Origin: Panulirus ornatus
Taxonomy: Eukaryota; Arthropoda; Malacostraca; Decapoda; Palinuridae
DNA length: 64,000 bases
Reading direction: 5' to 3'
NCBI RefSeq assembly: GCF_036320965.1
Contig: NC_092257.1
Span: 19,798,913-19,862,912, forward strand
Program-made: the position numbers and the translations under genes
In this document: piece by piece, positions 11,546 to 21,992 of the stretch
How the letters are laid out: the number at the start of each line of letters is the position of its first letter
Numbering within the stretch: position 1 is the first letter of the stretch
The notes under the pieces: generated by a model
Databases searched by the model: none
What the model was told of the DNA's origin: nothing
What the model saw: only the letters and a program-made list of their open reading frames with translations

Positions 11546-12225
11546 GAAGGATGGAACACTGCTGTGTTGATGAGACTAAAGAACGAGAATGAAGAGAGGA
11601 AACTAACACCAGGACTCGGCTTTGTAAGTGAAATATAGATGATCTAACATCCCAGCATCCAGGACTTGTGTACAGACGAATATCAAGGCGCTTCGAAACT
11701 TACTGCTTTTCAACAAAGTTAACAAGATGTTTCCTGGTTCATTTCCATCTAGCAAAGACCTAAGATTGCGTAGTCCAATTACAGTCAGTAGTATGTTGGA
11801 CAGGTATTGCATAAACTGGTAATAATCAACGGAAGATTAACAGGATGTGTATGGGTCTTGCGCAAGACAGCCTGGGGGAGAAAATAAAAGGATCAGACAC
11901 ATATTCCAGAATTTACTAACATGATGGATCCTGGAACGCCAGAATTCACCAACGAAGGACAGAAACCGACAAATAAACAATCCAAGACGGTTCGCAAGAG
12001 GGCACTGGAACACAGCAGAACCCACCGTCATTAAGTCGAGTCCGACTGGAACAAAAACCAGTCACGAATATAAATACCTCTTGCTCTGCAGCGAAGACCA
12101 TTCCAAACCTCATCTATCATAATAATACAGATCCAGCAAATCCCAGGACTCCCACGTGTCAGTATAAGAAGAGAGAGAGAGAGTGACTTATGAGCCAGAA
12201 GTAGTCAAGAGAGGGCCAGAACAGG

Positions 12226-12227
<2 letters not shown>
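11546..12227. other. No gene seen; spacer
   Basis: About 680 bp of unique-looking sequence ending in a short GA run near 12170-12182. Open frames are under 70 codons. Confidence 0.55.

Positions 12228-12259
<32 letters not shown>
12228..12259. repeat. (CA)n microsatellite
   Basis: Pure AC array of about 32 bp. Confidence 0.95.
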
Positions 12260-12260
<1 letters not shown>

Positions 12261-12663
12261 TCCAGGGCACCTATGGAAAGATGCCGCATCGAACTCCAGG
12301 ACGCAACACCGCTCGGAAGAAGGCAGAGGAGGGGCGGCCAGTCCGCTCCAGCGATGACGAAGAGGTTAAGCAACCTTTCTGGGGTAACCAACTCCAGCCC
12401 TCTCATATATCCATCTAAGAATAACTCCTCCCCTTTGTCACGTATGGGTCTCCACCAAGGCCAGTGTCAACCGCGAGATGCGCGTCGCTCGAAGAGGTGT
12501 TTGTCTGAATTACATTTGCTGGAGCTTCGCTGTTTATGAGGCCGATTGAGAAGGAAGGAAGCAGGAACTTTTGGCCCTCTTCAAACTTTGATCGCACCCA
12601 TCATTCCAGACGTATATGATTCGAGAGATGAATAATTTGTCTCTATGATATGTTCACTGAAAT

Positions 12664-12665
<2 letters not shown>
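12260..12665. other. No gene seen; spacer
   Basis: About 400 bp without recognisable repeats. A 118-codon frame overlaps the CA array and is unrecognised. Confidence 0.5.

Positions 12666-12752
<87 letters not shown>
12666..12752. repeat. (AT)n microsatellite
   Basis: Pure AT array of about 87 bp abutting the 5' side of R100 copy 2. Confidence 0.98.
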
Positions 12753-12753
<1 letters not shown>

Positions 12754-12756
<3 letters not shown>

Positions 12757-12870
12757 AAGAGTCCACGGGGAAAATGAAACACGAAAAGTTCCCAAGTGCA
12801 CTTTCGTGTAATAATCACATCATCAAGGGGTGACACAAGAGAGAAATATAACAGTCAGCTGATATACAGC
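12754..12870 (+). mobile_element. Dispersed repeat R100, copy 2
   Basis: Reads CCCTAAGAGTCCACGGGG, GTGCACTTTCGTGTAATAA, CACATCATCA, AGAAATATAACAGTCAG and TGATATACAGCAACGAAG, closely matching 3311-3425. A TA-type array lies directly on its left, as in copy 1. Confidence 0.78.
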
Positions 12871-13340
12871 AACGAAGGTCATTTTCTATATCAACACAGT
12901 CCCTAACACAGTTTTCATTAACCTTTTGAATTCAACCAAAACATCTTTCAGAGATATTCCTACAGTGAAAAAGATCAAGAAGAAAAAAAAGAATCCATTT
13001 TGCCCCAAGATACCTACACTATCTCATGTACCTGATGTACATTATCTGACGCGAATCGACGGATCGTCAACTCGTCCAGCTAGTCTACATTAAGAGATCA
13101 TATAGAGTTCATTCTACAAATAACAGAGGTGGTTTCGATCCTACAGGCTCTACCCTTGGAGCTATCGATGTTTCGCAGCTCACGAAGAAATACGAGAACT
13201 AATTATTTTGAATGTGGTCTGGATATCAGTGTGTTGATTACCTTCTTAAGGCAGGAAGGTGTACACCACTCCTTGTGTGTCTCCGACGATATTCTGTTAT
13301 CCTTTTTATCTCTTACCATTGTCGTTTATCTTTTAAGCGT

Positions 13341-13342
<2 letters not shown>
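12871..13342. other. No gene seen; spacer
   Basis: About 470 bp of AT-leaning unique sequence with an A-rich patch near 12970-12990. Confidence 0.5.
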
Positions 13343-13417
<75 letters not shown>

Positions 13418-13420
13418 ATG
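13343..13420. repeat. (AT)n microsatellite
   Basis: AT array of about 78 bp with one phase slip (ATTATA) near 13407. Confidence 0.97.
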
Positions 13421-13739
13421 ATGTGTGTGTGATATAATTTCCTCTCACTATGAACTTTATTGTCTATATCATTTCATTCCTGTATACGTTCTGGTAATAT
13501 GTCTCTACAGACATGCGAAAGAGTATGTCGACACAGAAAGGAAGGTGACAGATGGATGCAGAAACAAATAAGTTCCTCTGTCTACGTTAAACGTGGGTGT
13601 GCATAGATTCGTTAATCCTTTCATAAGTCTATGTATTTTGTCGCTAATATTTCGTTTAGCTACCTGGAGGGGGAACTGTTCCTAAAAGATAAACGGAACG
13701 ATACTGTTTCTATTCTCAGCCATCCCTTCTCGAGAACCC

Positions 13740-14065
13740 TAAATCGAATATCTATCCAGTGGTCCAGTATCTATACAGCAGTCAAATATATATCCAGTGG
13801 TTCAATATCTATACAGTAGTCGAATATCTATCCACTGGTCGACTATCTATGCAGTAGTCGAATATCTATCTAGTGGCCCAATATCTATATAGTAGTCGAA
13901 TATCTATCCAGTATCTATCCAGTGGTCGACTATCTATCCCGTGGTCGACTATCTATCCCGTGGTCAACTATCTATCCCGTGGTCAACTATCTATCCCGTG
14001 GTCGACTATCTATCCCGTGGTCGACTATCTATCCAGTGGTCGTATCTATCTATCCCGTGGTTCGT
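13740..14065. repeat. 19-20 bp minisatellite
   Basis: About 16 copies of a unit such as TCGACTATCTATCCCGTGG. Left copies are diverged (AGTATCTATACAGCAGTC), while 13920-14040 is nearly homogeneous, suggesting recent expansion at the right side. Confidence 0.92.
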
Positions 14066-14344
14066 GTACTCCTGCATCTATTCTCAGACTTAAGAGCCAG
14101 CCGACGCGAGGGAGTGGCGGTCGAAGAGGACCCCTTCCACGAGAGGATCATAGTCGCTGCACTATGTTTTCCCCATATTTCCCGGGTCTCTGTCACCTGG
14201 CGTGGAGAGGGGCGAGGGAGCCACGAGAAGGCATAACCCTCTCCCCTTCTCCTCCCTCCCTCACCCCTTGGATTGTTAATGATGGCTTCATCATTTCTCT
14301 AGATGCTGAGGACTGATCCTACTGTAGCTTCAACACTCACTTGA

Positions 14345-14875
14345 CGGAGGATTTTCGTGAGCCGAGTTCAGTTCAGAGTGGGTTTCGTAAAAGCGAATCA
14401 GGGGGTTTCGTAGACCGGAGTGCACTTCATGAGGAGTTTTCGTAAGCTGAGTCCGTTTAGTAAAGGTTTCGTACACCTTTACAGAGTTTCGTTGACCGAG
14501 TCACTTCAAGAGAAGGTTACAGAGAGTTTACAGAGAGTTTCGTTAACCGAGTCAGTTTATAGAAGGATATTCGTGCACAGAGTCAGTTTACAAAGGGGGC
14601 GGTATTCGTAAACCCGAATCAGTTTAGAGAAAGTCATTCGTACACCGAGACAGTTTACAGAGGGGCGATATATATTCGTCAACTGAGTCAGTTTAGAGAT
14701 GGTTCATTCGTGCAGCACCGAGTCAACAGAGGGGCGGTATATTCGTCAACTGAGTCAGTTTAGAGATGGTTTATTCGTGCAGCATCGAGTCAACAGAGGG
14801 GCGGTATATTCGTCAAATGAGTCAGTGTAGAGATGGTTCATTCGTGCAGCACCGAGTCAGTTTACAGAAGGACTG
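14345..14875. repeat. Degenerate array maturing into a 67 bp unit
   Basis: Irregular copies of an ACCGAGTCAGTTTA / TTCGT motif. From about 14665 the pattern becomes a 67 bp unit (GAGGGGCGGTATATTCGTCA ... TTCGTGCAGCACCGAGTCA) repeated about three times. Confidence 0.85.
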
Positions 14876-15374
14876 AGGTACGACGGCTCAGGGACGAACC
14901 ACTCGTTCGTCACGTCAGCCTCCGCGCGCCGTTAGTCCATTCCAGACAAAGCCGCTTGAATCACCATGGAGGAAAACTTGCTTGTTGGCCTGGCGGGCAG
15001 CGTGTTCGAGCGGATGTTGTGGTGGTGGTGGCGGTGGCGGAGGGAGGGAAAGGGAGAGCGAGAGAGAGAGAGAGCGCGCACAGTTTTCCGCATACATCAT
15101 GCAACAATGTTATCACCACGGCGGCGGAACACTTGCCACATACCTGGAACGCCACACACTCTTCCCTCCCCGCTCACTACTCGTGTGGGCTCAACCCCCA
15201 GCGAGAGAGACTCAGGCACACGACTGTGTGAATACTATCGTGGGTAGATTTTAATCTCCTGTAAGAGGGATAAGGTTGCTTATTTCCTCTCTCCTAACGT
15301 TCCTCTTTTTTATCTTTTTCATCATCCACCTTTAGGGAAATTACGATAGCGTGTACTCAAGAGACTTGGTAGGT

Positions 15375-15376
<2 letters not shown>
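14876..15376. other. No gene seen; spacer
   Basis: GC-rich at its left with a GTGGTGGTGG patch near 15018-15040 and a short GA run near 15058-15075. Frames of 60 to 130 codons overlap on both strands but show no domains. Confidence 0.5.

Positions 15377-15437
<61 letters not shown>
15377..15437. repeat. (GT)n microsatellite
   Basis: Pure TG array of about 61 bp. Confidence 0.97.
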
Positions 15438-15438
<1 letters not shown>

Positions 15439-15662
15439 TCAGTCAAGCATATCCAGGTGGCTTTTTTGGGTTTTCAAGGGCCGTGCCATCGTGTGCAGGA
15501 GATGAAGGACGTAGAATCTAGTAAAACTATTTTCTAAAAATGGAAAACGTGAATCAACGACACTCCTTCACTGTGAGACAATTTAGGTTGTCATTTTGTA
15601 TAAGTTCACACATGTCTGTATTCCAGGATCATCCATACATGAAATCTCATTTTGATTTTGCT

Positions 15663-15708
15663 GCCCAGTTGACGTGTTAACCACCGTTGGTTAACACGTC
15701 AACTGGGC
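15663..15708. repeat. Perfect hairpin, 21 bp arms, 4 nt loop
   Basis: The left arm 15663-15683 (starts GCCCAGTTGACG, ends TTAACCA) is exactly reverse-complementary to the right arm 15688-15708, with loop CCGT. No terminator context exists in a eukaryote, and no tRNA or snRNA signature is seen. It could be a recent foldback insertion or the palindromic tip of an element. Confidence 0.95.
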
Positions 15709-16017
15709 GAGGGGTATTGCTCATTCGCGCCAACGGGTTTCCTGTTCATGTATTTTGGAGGCAGGTCAAGAGAGACCCACAGTGCATCTGGGATCAGGAT
15801 GACTGATGACGCCAGAGCCACGTCACACATCCCCCGCACCCTGCCAGGATGGAGCCTGGGTGGTGGTGGCGGTGTGGAACCTTCAGCTCTGTGCTGCTCA
15901 TGGCGTGGTGGCTGAACTCTCCACGTGAAAGGTTTCCAGGTAGTTTTTTTTGGTGTGGGGGATGAAGAAACTCTCAATGAAATTTGCAGCTGGAAAGTAT
16001 TAACTGGAAGTCCTTGT
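15709..16017. other. No gene seen; spacer
   Basis: About 310 bp. A 118-codon reverse frame (15699-16055) is open but unrecognised. Confidence 0.5.
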
Positions 16018-16470
16018 GTGTCTCTAACGTCTATAGCTTTTTCTATACTGTCCATCTGCTTCTAACGTCTATAGTTTATTCTATAATGCCCATCTGTTTC
16101 TAACGTCTATAGCTTTTTCTATATTGTCCATCTGTTTCTAACATCTATAGCTTTTTCTATACTGTCCATCTGCTTCTAACGTCTATAGTTTATTCTATAA
16201 TGCCCATCTGTTTCTAACGTCTATAGCTTTTTCTATACTGTCCATCTGTTTCTAACGTCTATAGCTTTTTCTATACTGTCCATCTATTTCTAACATCGAT
16301 AGCTTTTTCTATACAGTCCATCTGTTTCTAACATCTATAGCTTTTTCTATACTGTCCATCTGTTTCTAACATCTATAGCTTTTTCTATACTGTCCATCTG
16401 TTTCTAACATCGATAGCTTTTTCTATACCGTCCATCTCTTTCTAACATCTATAGTTTTTTTTCTACCGTC
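16018..16470. repeat. 39 bp minisatellite with higher-order structure
   Basis: About 11.5 copies of TCTGTTTCTAACATCTATAG followed by CTTTTTCTATACTGTCCAT. A diagnostic variant (TTTATTCTATAATGCCCAT preceded by TCTGCTTC) recurs every three units at the left end, giving a 117 bp higher-order period. Confidence 0.93.
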
Positions 16471-16999
16471 CAATCTCGTTATAGAAGATTGCATGAATTC
16501 AGAATCTACAAAAAAAAAAAAAGGAAAACCAGTTTAAAATGTCGTTTATTGGTCATTTATCAGGGAGTTGAAGGGAATTGATTTGAAGCGAAGATGGGGG
16601 GTCATGGTGGTCAACTGAAGCCATAGAACATATTGCTCAGTTGATCTCATCCATGACCACTTCAGCAGACTTCCCATCACTGCCGAAAGTTACAGGGTTC
16701 CATCCATCCATCCACCCACCTCTTTCCTAACACGATCCAGCCCAGAATCTCTAGAGAAGCATCGCTCGCTGGGCCGCATAAGGCGTCCTGTGGTTTGGAT
16801 GGACCATAATACCATATTTGAGGTAAAGGGGAAAAAAATGTATATACATATCTAAGGGACACTATTGCTCCACGAAGTTTTCCTGCAGTGCAGCACCAGT
16901 CTGCCGGGGGGAGAGTCTATCTGCGGCGGCACAGAAGGTGGGTCAGGTTACCTTATTCATCAACTCATCTCTTTTTATCGTCCCTGACCTCTACCGACC
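16471..16999. other. No gene seen; spacer
   Basis: About 530 bp with a poly(A) run near 16510. No recognisable coding or RNA feature. Confidence 0.5.
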
Positions 17000-17195
17000 C
17001 ACACCCTCCCTCCACCAACACCCCATGACGTCTGCCGCCCTCCTCACACTCCCTGACCTCTACCGCCCTCCTCACTCACACCTTGTGACCTCTGCCGCCC
17101 TCCTCACACTCCCTGACCTCTACCGCCCTCCTCACTCACACCTTATGACCTCTGCCGCCCTCCACACACCCCGTGACCTCTGCCACCTTCCCACA
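17000..17195. repeat. About 60 bp minisatellite
   Basis: About three copies of a C-rich unit (TGACCTCTACCGCCCTCCTC ... ACACCTTGTGACCTCTGCCG). Confidence 0.85.
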
Positions 17196-17361
17196 GTCTC
17201 ATCAGCTAGTCACCGCTGACTCCAATCAATCCTTGTCTTCTTGGGTTGGACCTCGTCGCCGTCTTTGTTTGTCTTTGTCACATTGTGGTCAAATCAGTCC
17301 GTCAGTTCCTTTGTGTCTTTTGTTTCCAAGACTTTCTTTCGTGTCCTTGCGCTCACGTTCA

Positions 17362-17364
<3 letters not shown>

Positions 17365-17437
<73 letters not shown>
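17365..17437. repeat. (CT)n microsatellite
   Basis: Pure CT array of about 73 bp. Confidence 0.97.
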
Positions 17438-17439
<2 letters not shown>

Positions 17440-17571
17440 CGGCATTATGTAATATCCCGCTGACTAAAACCATCGGTCATCTGGCTTCCCCTAGAAGCCT
17501 GTAAGAACCCGCGGGTCATCAACAGACACCAGTGATGCTCACCTTCCATAAACACGAACGTCATTAAACCC

Positions 17572-17573
<2 letters not shown>

Positions 17574-17639
<66 letters not shown>
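17574..17639. repeat. (CT)n microsatellite
   Basis: Pure CT array of about 66 bp. Confidence 0.97.
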
Positions 17640-17641
<2 letters not shown>

Positions 17642-17694
17642 CATCACATAGTGATAACGTGTCGCGAGCCCCCCCGTTGCATTCTGAAGCACAG

Positions 17695-17774
17695 GCGAAG
17701 TGCTCCGGAGCATCGAAGTGGTGATCCGCAGCACCAGGGCGGCGCCCCGAAGCACTGAAGCGGTGATCCGAAGC

Positions 17775-17840
<66 letters not shown>

Positions 17841-17955
17841 CTTCAGACCATCGAAACAGTGATTCGCAGCATCGAAGCGGTGATCCACAGCATCAAAGCG
17901 ATGCTCCGAACCATCGAAGCGATGACCCCGCAGCATCGAAGCAGTTTGCAATACT
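17695..17955. repeat. 21 bp minisatellite split by a GA array
   Basis: Imperfect 21 bp units (CATCGAAGCGGTGATCCGCAG and variants) occur on both sides of a 62 bp GA array (17778-17839). In the plus strand the unit reads as an IRSIEAV heptapeptide repeat, which looks like a coiled coil but is a by-product of the 21-mer. Confidence 0.9.
17778..17839. repeat. (GA)n microsatellite inside the 21 bp array
   Basis: Pure GA array of about 62 bp embedded between 21 bp units. Confidence 0.97.
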
Positions 17956-18400
17956 CCTAAAAAAAAAAACTTGCACGGAACGTATCCCAGTCACCTAGTC
18001 AGCCAAGAGCCGGTATGGTCCTGACGGCGAGGGATCCTGATGATGGACATTATGATACAGTTGATACACGGAAGGGCGTAATGCGTGGTTGGCGCAGGCG
18101 TGGTGGTCGCGGTTGGCGCGGGCGTGGTGGTCTTGGTTTGGCGAGTATGAGTCGAGCTCGGTGGTCGGGCGCGCGGTATACAGTAACAACCACAGCGGGG
18201 CCCCAGGCACCGGTCTAGTTCCTTGCCTTTCTAAACCTGCCGACGTCGACGACGAAGCCTCCTCCTCCTGCTCCTGCTCCTCCCCCTCGTCTGATTATAT
18301 CATGTGACTTGTAGTGTTATTAGCGTAACGTGTCTTGTTGCACGTCTGGCTATAACCCACCACTACCTCCACACCACCTCCTCCTCCTTCCCCACTCCCC
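17956..18400. other. No gene seen; spacer
   Basis: Holds a short GC-rich duplication (GGTTGGCGCGGGCGTGGTGG type, 18088-18145) and a CTCCTG patch near 18265. No gene recognised. Confidence 0.5.
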
Positions 18401-18401
18401 A

Positions 18402-18419
18402 ACACACACACACACACAC
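18402..18419. repeat. (CA)n microsatellite
   Basis: Short CA array of 18 bp. Confidence 0.85.
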
Positions 18420-18468
18420 CCTCTACCCGTCACCTTCTGTTGATCAATAAGTGTGACGCATCGTAACA

Positions 18469-18515
<47 letters not shown>

Positions 18516-18547
18516 CACTACTACTACTACTACTACTACTATTATTA
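18469..18547. repeat. (ACT)n trinucleotide microsatellite
   Basis: About 26 ACT units with an ACC interruption near 18514. It is one of the few triplet arrays in a dinucleotide-dominated window. Confidence 0.96.
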
Positions 18548-18709
18548 CCCACCCGAGGCCACCCGGTCTCTGCACCCTATGAACTGGTGTTATGTGATAG
18601 ACTCGTACGTCCAGTTGGGAGGCTGTGTGGCTATTTCCTTTTCTCCCCCACCACCTCCACTCCCTCCTCTCCCCTCCCTCCTCTCCACCGTTACACTTGC
18701 CTTACTGAC

Positions 18710-18711
<2 letters not shown>

Positions 18712-18782
<71 letters not shown>
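18712..18782. repeat. (CT)n microsatellite
   Basis: Pure CT array of about 71 bp. Confidence 0.97.
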
Positions 18783-18784
<2 letters not shown>

Positions 18785-19097
18785 ACCAGGGGAGGGATAC
18801 TACCGGTAATGCCCCAGCCTTGTGACAGCAGGGCGCAGTTGAACCTGCACTTCAGTGGCTGTCAAGTGTCAACCCTTGCACCAGGTACCGCTGGCCATCA
18901 CTCCACACAAATCTCTTCATCTCACACTGAACAACTTGAGAACAAAACACAGATAACTCACACGAGTCTCGTTCTTCGTAACTCTATTTACATTTTCCTG
19001 CGGTGAGCGCAACGCGCTAGCCCTGACTGCCCTTTGGCAATAAGAGAAAAAAGAAAAAATCAAATCTCGTCTTAAGTACTCTTAGGTGAGTGAGCCA

Positions 19098-19099
<2 letters not shown>
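18783..19099. other. No gene seen; spacer
   Basis: About 315 bp of unique sequence with no recognised feature. Confidence 0.5.

Positions 19100-19156
<57 letters not shown>
19100..19156. repeat. (CT)n microsatellite
   Basis: Pure CT array of 57 bp followed by a few CA units. Confidence 0.97.
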
Positions 19157-19163
<7 letters not shown>

Positions 19164-19944
19164 CTCACGCACACCCTGACCTAATACAAGGGCAAAGGGG
19201 TGTCGACTGAAGGCTTGTCGCCTCTGGGAGAGCGAGTGAATTAAAACTGCAGCCACACCGGAGGAGGAGGAGGAGGAGAGACGAGGTGGTGGTGGTGGCT
19301 GTGGTGGTGGTGGTGTGGGGGGGGAACCCGGCCATAAGCGACACGTCCCCCCGTCAACCGCACAGACTCAGAATAGAATAAACGGTCATGGGTATATTTC
19401 TGGACGACCAGTTTCCAGTTGCAGATTAAGGGTCATTTTACCCCCTCCACGACCGGCTGATTACGCTCGGATGACATGTCCGAAGAATCACTTAATCAGC
19501 CATGTGTCCACTGGGGGAGGTAGTGGGAGGAGGGGGCGACGAGTGAGGTGAGAGAGGGAGGAGGAGGAGGTGGAGTGGAGTCGGGTGAGTCTCTGAGAAT
19601 GGTCGTAGTGGTGTGTGTGTGTGTGGGAGATGATGAACCCGATCGTTCAACACTGATAAAGGGACGACGTCTGTGAGAATCGTAATGGCCCGTCACACCG
19701 ATCGAGATGACGTGTTCTGGTCACTGTAAATGATCGTCATGTCTTTATATTTCGTAAATGATCGTTATGTCTCAATCTTCTGTCTCTATATATTTCGTTC
19801 GCGCTGGAAATACACCACCTAAAGTTAGAACATCTTCGTAGTGTCTATGCAATGTTTACATGATTGTTGATTAGCTTAATCCTTATCGATTTATTTGATA
19901 CTCTGCGACCTATTTCTACGATCATACTCACAGACACAGACTCT
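19157..19944. other. No gene seen; spacer
   Basis: Contains GGA and GGT triplet patches (19260-19320 and 19545-19575) and a 14 bp GT run near 19612. Otherwise unique. Confidence 0.5.
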
Positions 19945-20245
19945 CACAAGGAAGGTACGGCACGTGAGGAAGGAAGGTACGGCACGTGAGGAAGGAAGGT
20001 ACGGCACGTGAGGAGGAGGGTGTGGCACGTGAGGAGGGAAGGTACGGCACGTGAGGAGGACGGTGTCGGCACGTGAAGGAGGGAAGGTACGCCACGTGAG
20101 AAGGGAAGGTACGGCACGTGAGGAGGAGGGTGTGGCACGTGAGGAAGGAAGGTACGCCACGTGAGAAGGGAAGGTACGGCACGTGAGGAGGAGGATGTGG
20201 CACGTGAGAAAGGAAGGTACGCCACGTGAGGAGGGCACGGCAGGT
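19945..20245. repeat. About 22 bp minisatellite carrying CACGTG in every unit
   Basis: About 14 copies of GAAGGTACGGCACGTGAGGA with variants (GAGGGTGTGGCACGTGAGG, GGTACGCCACGTGAGAAGG). The palindrome CACGTG is kept in nearly every copy. Two further GGCACGTGAGGA copies lie at about 20966-20996. Reverse-strand proline/arginine/serine-rich frames are periodic artefacts. Confidence 0.93.
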
Positions 20246-20372
20246 CTCGCTATGGTCCGGGTTATAAAGCCATAAGTCATACACCTTCAACATGTACTGG
20301 ACACATGAAATGCAGGGAAACACTTTACCTGTGGGGCGCCAGGGAACCAAACCCAGGTCCTTACCTACGAGT

Positions 20373-20374
<2 letters not shown>

Positions 20375-20411
<37 letters not shown>
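20375..20411. repeat. (GT)n microsatellite
   Basis: Pure GT array of about 37 bp. Confidence 0.96.
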
Positions 20412-20412
<1 letters not shown>

Positions 20413-20584
20413 ACGTTACCAGCGTTACGTGTTACGTTATTAGTGTTACTTACTAGATTCAGTGTTTTATGTATCGCGAGAGAAGCCGAGCCACGTATCA
20501 TGTGTGCCCTGCAGGCCAGGGAATGACCATGACCATCCCTCACTGAGGGTCTTATCACTCTGGGTTTTTTTTTCGTAGGGATGG

Positions 20585-20885
20585 TGGTGGGGGATTGGAA
20601 GTATGGGGGGGGGATTGGAAGTATGGGGGTGGTGTGACGAGGATTAGGAGGAGGGGAGAGAGGAGGATTAGGAGGAGGGTTAGGAGGAGGATTAAGAGTA
20701 GGGGAGGGTGGAGGATTGGAAGGAGGGGAAGAGGGAGGATTGAGAATCAGGGAGGGTGGAGGATCAGGAGAAGGGAAAAGGGGAGGATTGGGAGGAGAGC
20801 GGGAGAGGGGATGCGGTTACTGTGGGAGGGAGGGAGGGAAGGCGGAGGAGGGAGGGAAGGCGGAGGAGGGAGAGGTGAAGATGGC
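20585..20885. repeat. Purine-rich degenerate GGAGGATTA array
   Basis: About 300 bp of G and A with imperfect GGAGGATTAGGAGGAGGG units. Plus-strand glycine/arginine-rich frames are composition artefacts. Confidence 0.85.
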
Positions 20886-20997
20886 TGGCTGTTACCGAGC
20901 CCATCAGATCCCCCATCCCTACCGTTCTCACGTGCACGCGACGTCTTGATTCTCGTTAAGTGCAGGCACGTGAGGAAGGCTCGGCACGTGAGGAGGG

Positions 20998-20999
<2 letters not shown>

Positions 21000-21040
<41 letters not shown>
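21000..21040. repeat. (CA)n microsatellite
   Basis: Pure CA array of about 41 bp. Confidence 0.96.
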
Positions 21041-21042
<2 letters not shown>

Positions 21043-21764
21043 ACACTGTACCACCCTGAGTTGGCCACCATAACCCCGTGTGTTGGCATCAGATCCCATT
21101 GTCCACTGTGCTACTGATTGGCAGCCTCAACTAACGGATCTAAACTCCCCCCTCCTTCACCCTCCTCCTAAGGACGATGGTTAGCAACCTGGGTGAAGAT
21201 ATATCTCAGTGTTGTGAGGAAGGAGTTGGGGGAAAAAAAGTAGAAAAAAGTAGAAAGTAGAACATATAAAAAAGTAGAAAGTAGTGCATACTTATTAAAA
21301 AAAAAGGGACCTTACATAAAGTCTACAAGTTTTATGTAAAGTACTTATGTAAGTAGAATATTTTTTTTTTCTTTGCTGTTACGTTTGTTGATTTACAAGA
21401 AGCCATTTCTATGACTCGTCTCGTCCTCTGTCTGTATGGAGGCTGACATTAGGGCTCGGTGGACTCAAAATTTCGTGAAAGGGACCAACTGGGTCTTCCA
21501 CCATGTTCGAGGTGGGCAAGCGTATTACAGCGCGACTGAGGGAAAACAACGAATAACAGATGGTTTCTTTAAAACGGCTAAAAACCCCAGTCAAAAGTGG
21601 TATCAAAGGAGGTGGGGAAGAGTGTATGTTGATACAACCACCAGGTGGAGGAGCACACGACGCATGGGGAGGACCTGTGAAGCCACGACACATCACACCG
21701 TCCACAGGCTTGTCCTGGGCTGCACATAGAGATATATATGCCTGTCTTGTGGTCTGTTGACCAT
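21041..21764. other. No gene seen; spacer
   Basis: Includes an AAAGTAGAAAGTAG duplication (21235-21285). A 97-codon plus frame (21436-21729) is open but unrecognised. Confidence 0.5.
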
Positions 21765-21789
21765 GCCTTCAAGATGGCTCACTGACCCG

Positions 21790-21877
<88 letters not shown>

Positions 21878-21899
21878 CGGGTCAGTGAGCCATCTTCAA

Positions 21900-21902
<3 letters not shown>
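21765..21902. repeat. Large inverted repeat enclosing (TA)n
   Basis: The left arm 21765-21792 (GCCTTCAAGATGGC...CCCGGAA) and right arm 21875-21902 (TTCCGGGTCAG...AAGGC) match as reverse complements at 27 of 28 positions. An 82 bp self-complementary TA array lies between them, so the whole 138 bp can extrude as a cruciform. Confidence 0.93.
21793..21874. repeat. (TA)n microsatellite
   Basis: Pure TA array of about 82 bp at the centre of the inverted repeat. Confidence 0.97.

Positions 21903-21903
<1 letters not shown>

Positions 21904-21990
<87 letters not shown>
21904..21990. repeat. (AT)n microsatellite
   Basis: Pure AT array of about 87 bp, separated from the previous TA array only by the right arm of the inverted repeat. 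Confidence 0.97.

Positions 21991-21992
<2 letters not shown>

Noticed and set aside
10982..11638. 218-codon repetitive protein
   Set aside because: A periodic product of the 38 bp array; equally open in the other two plus frames.
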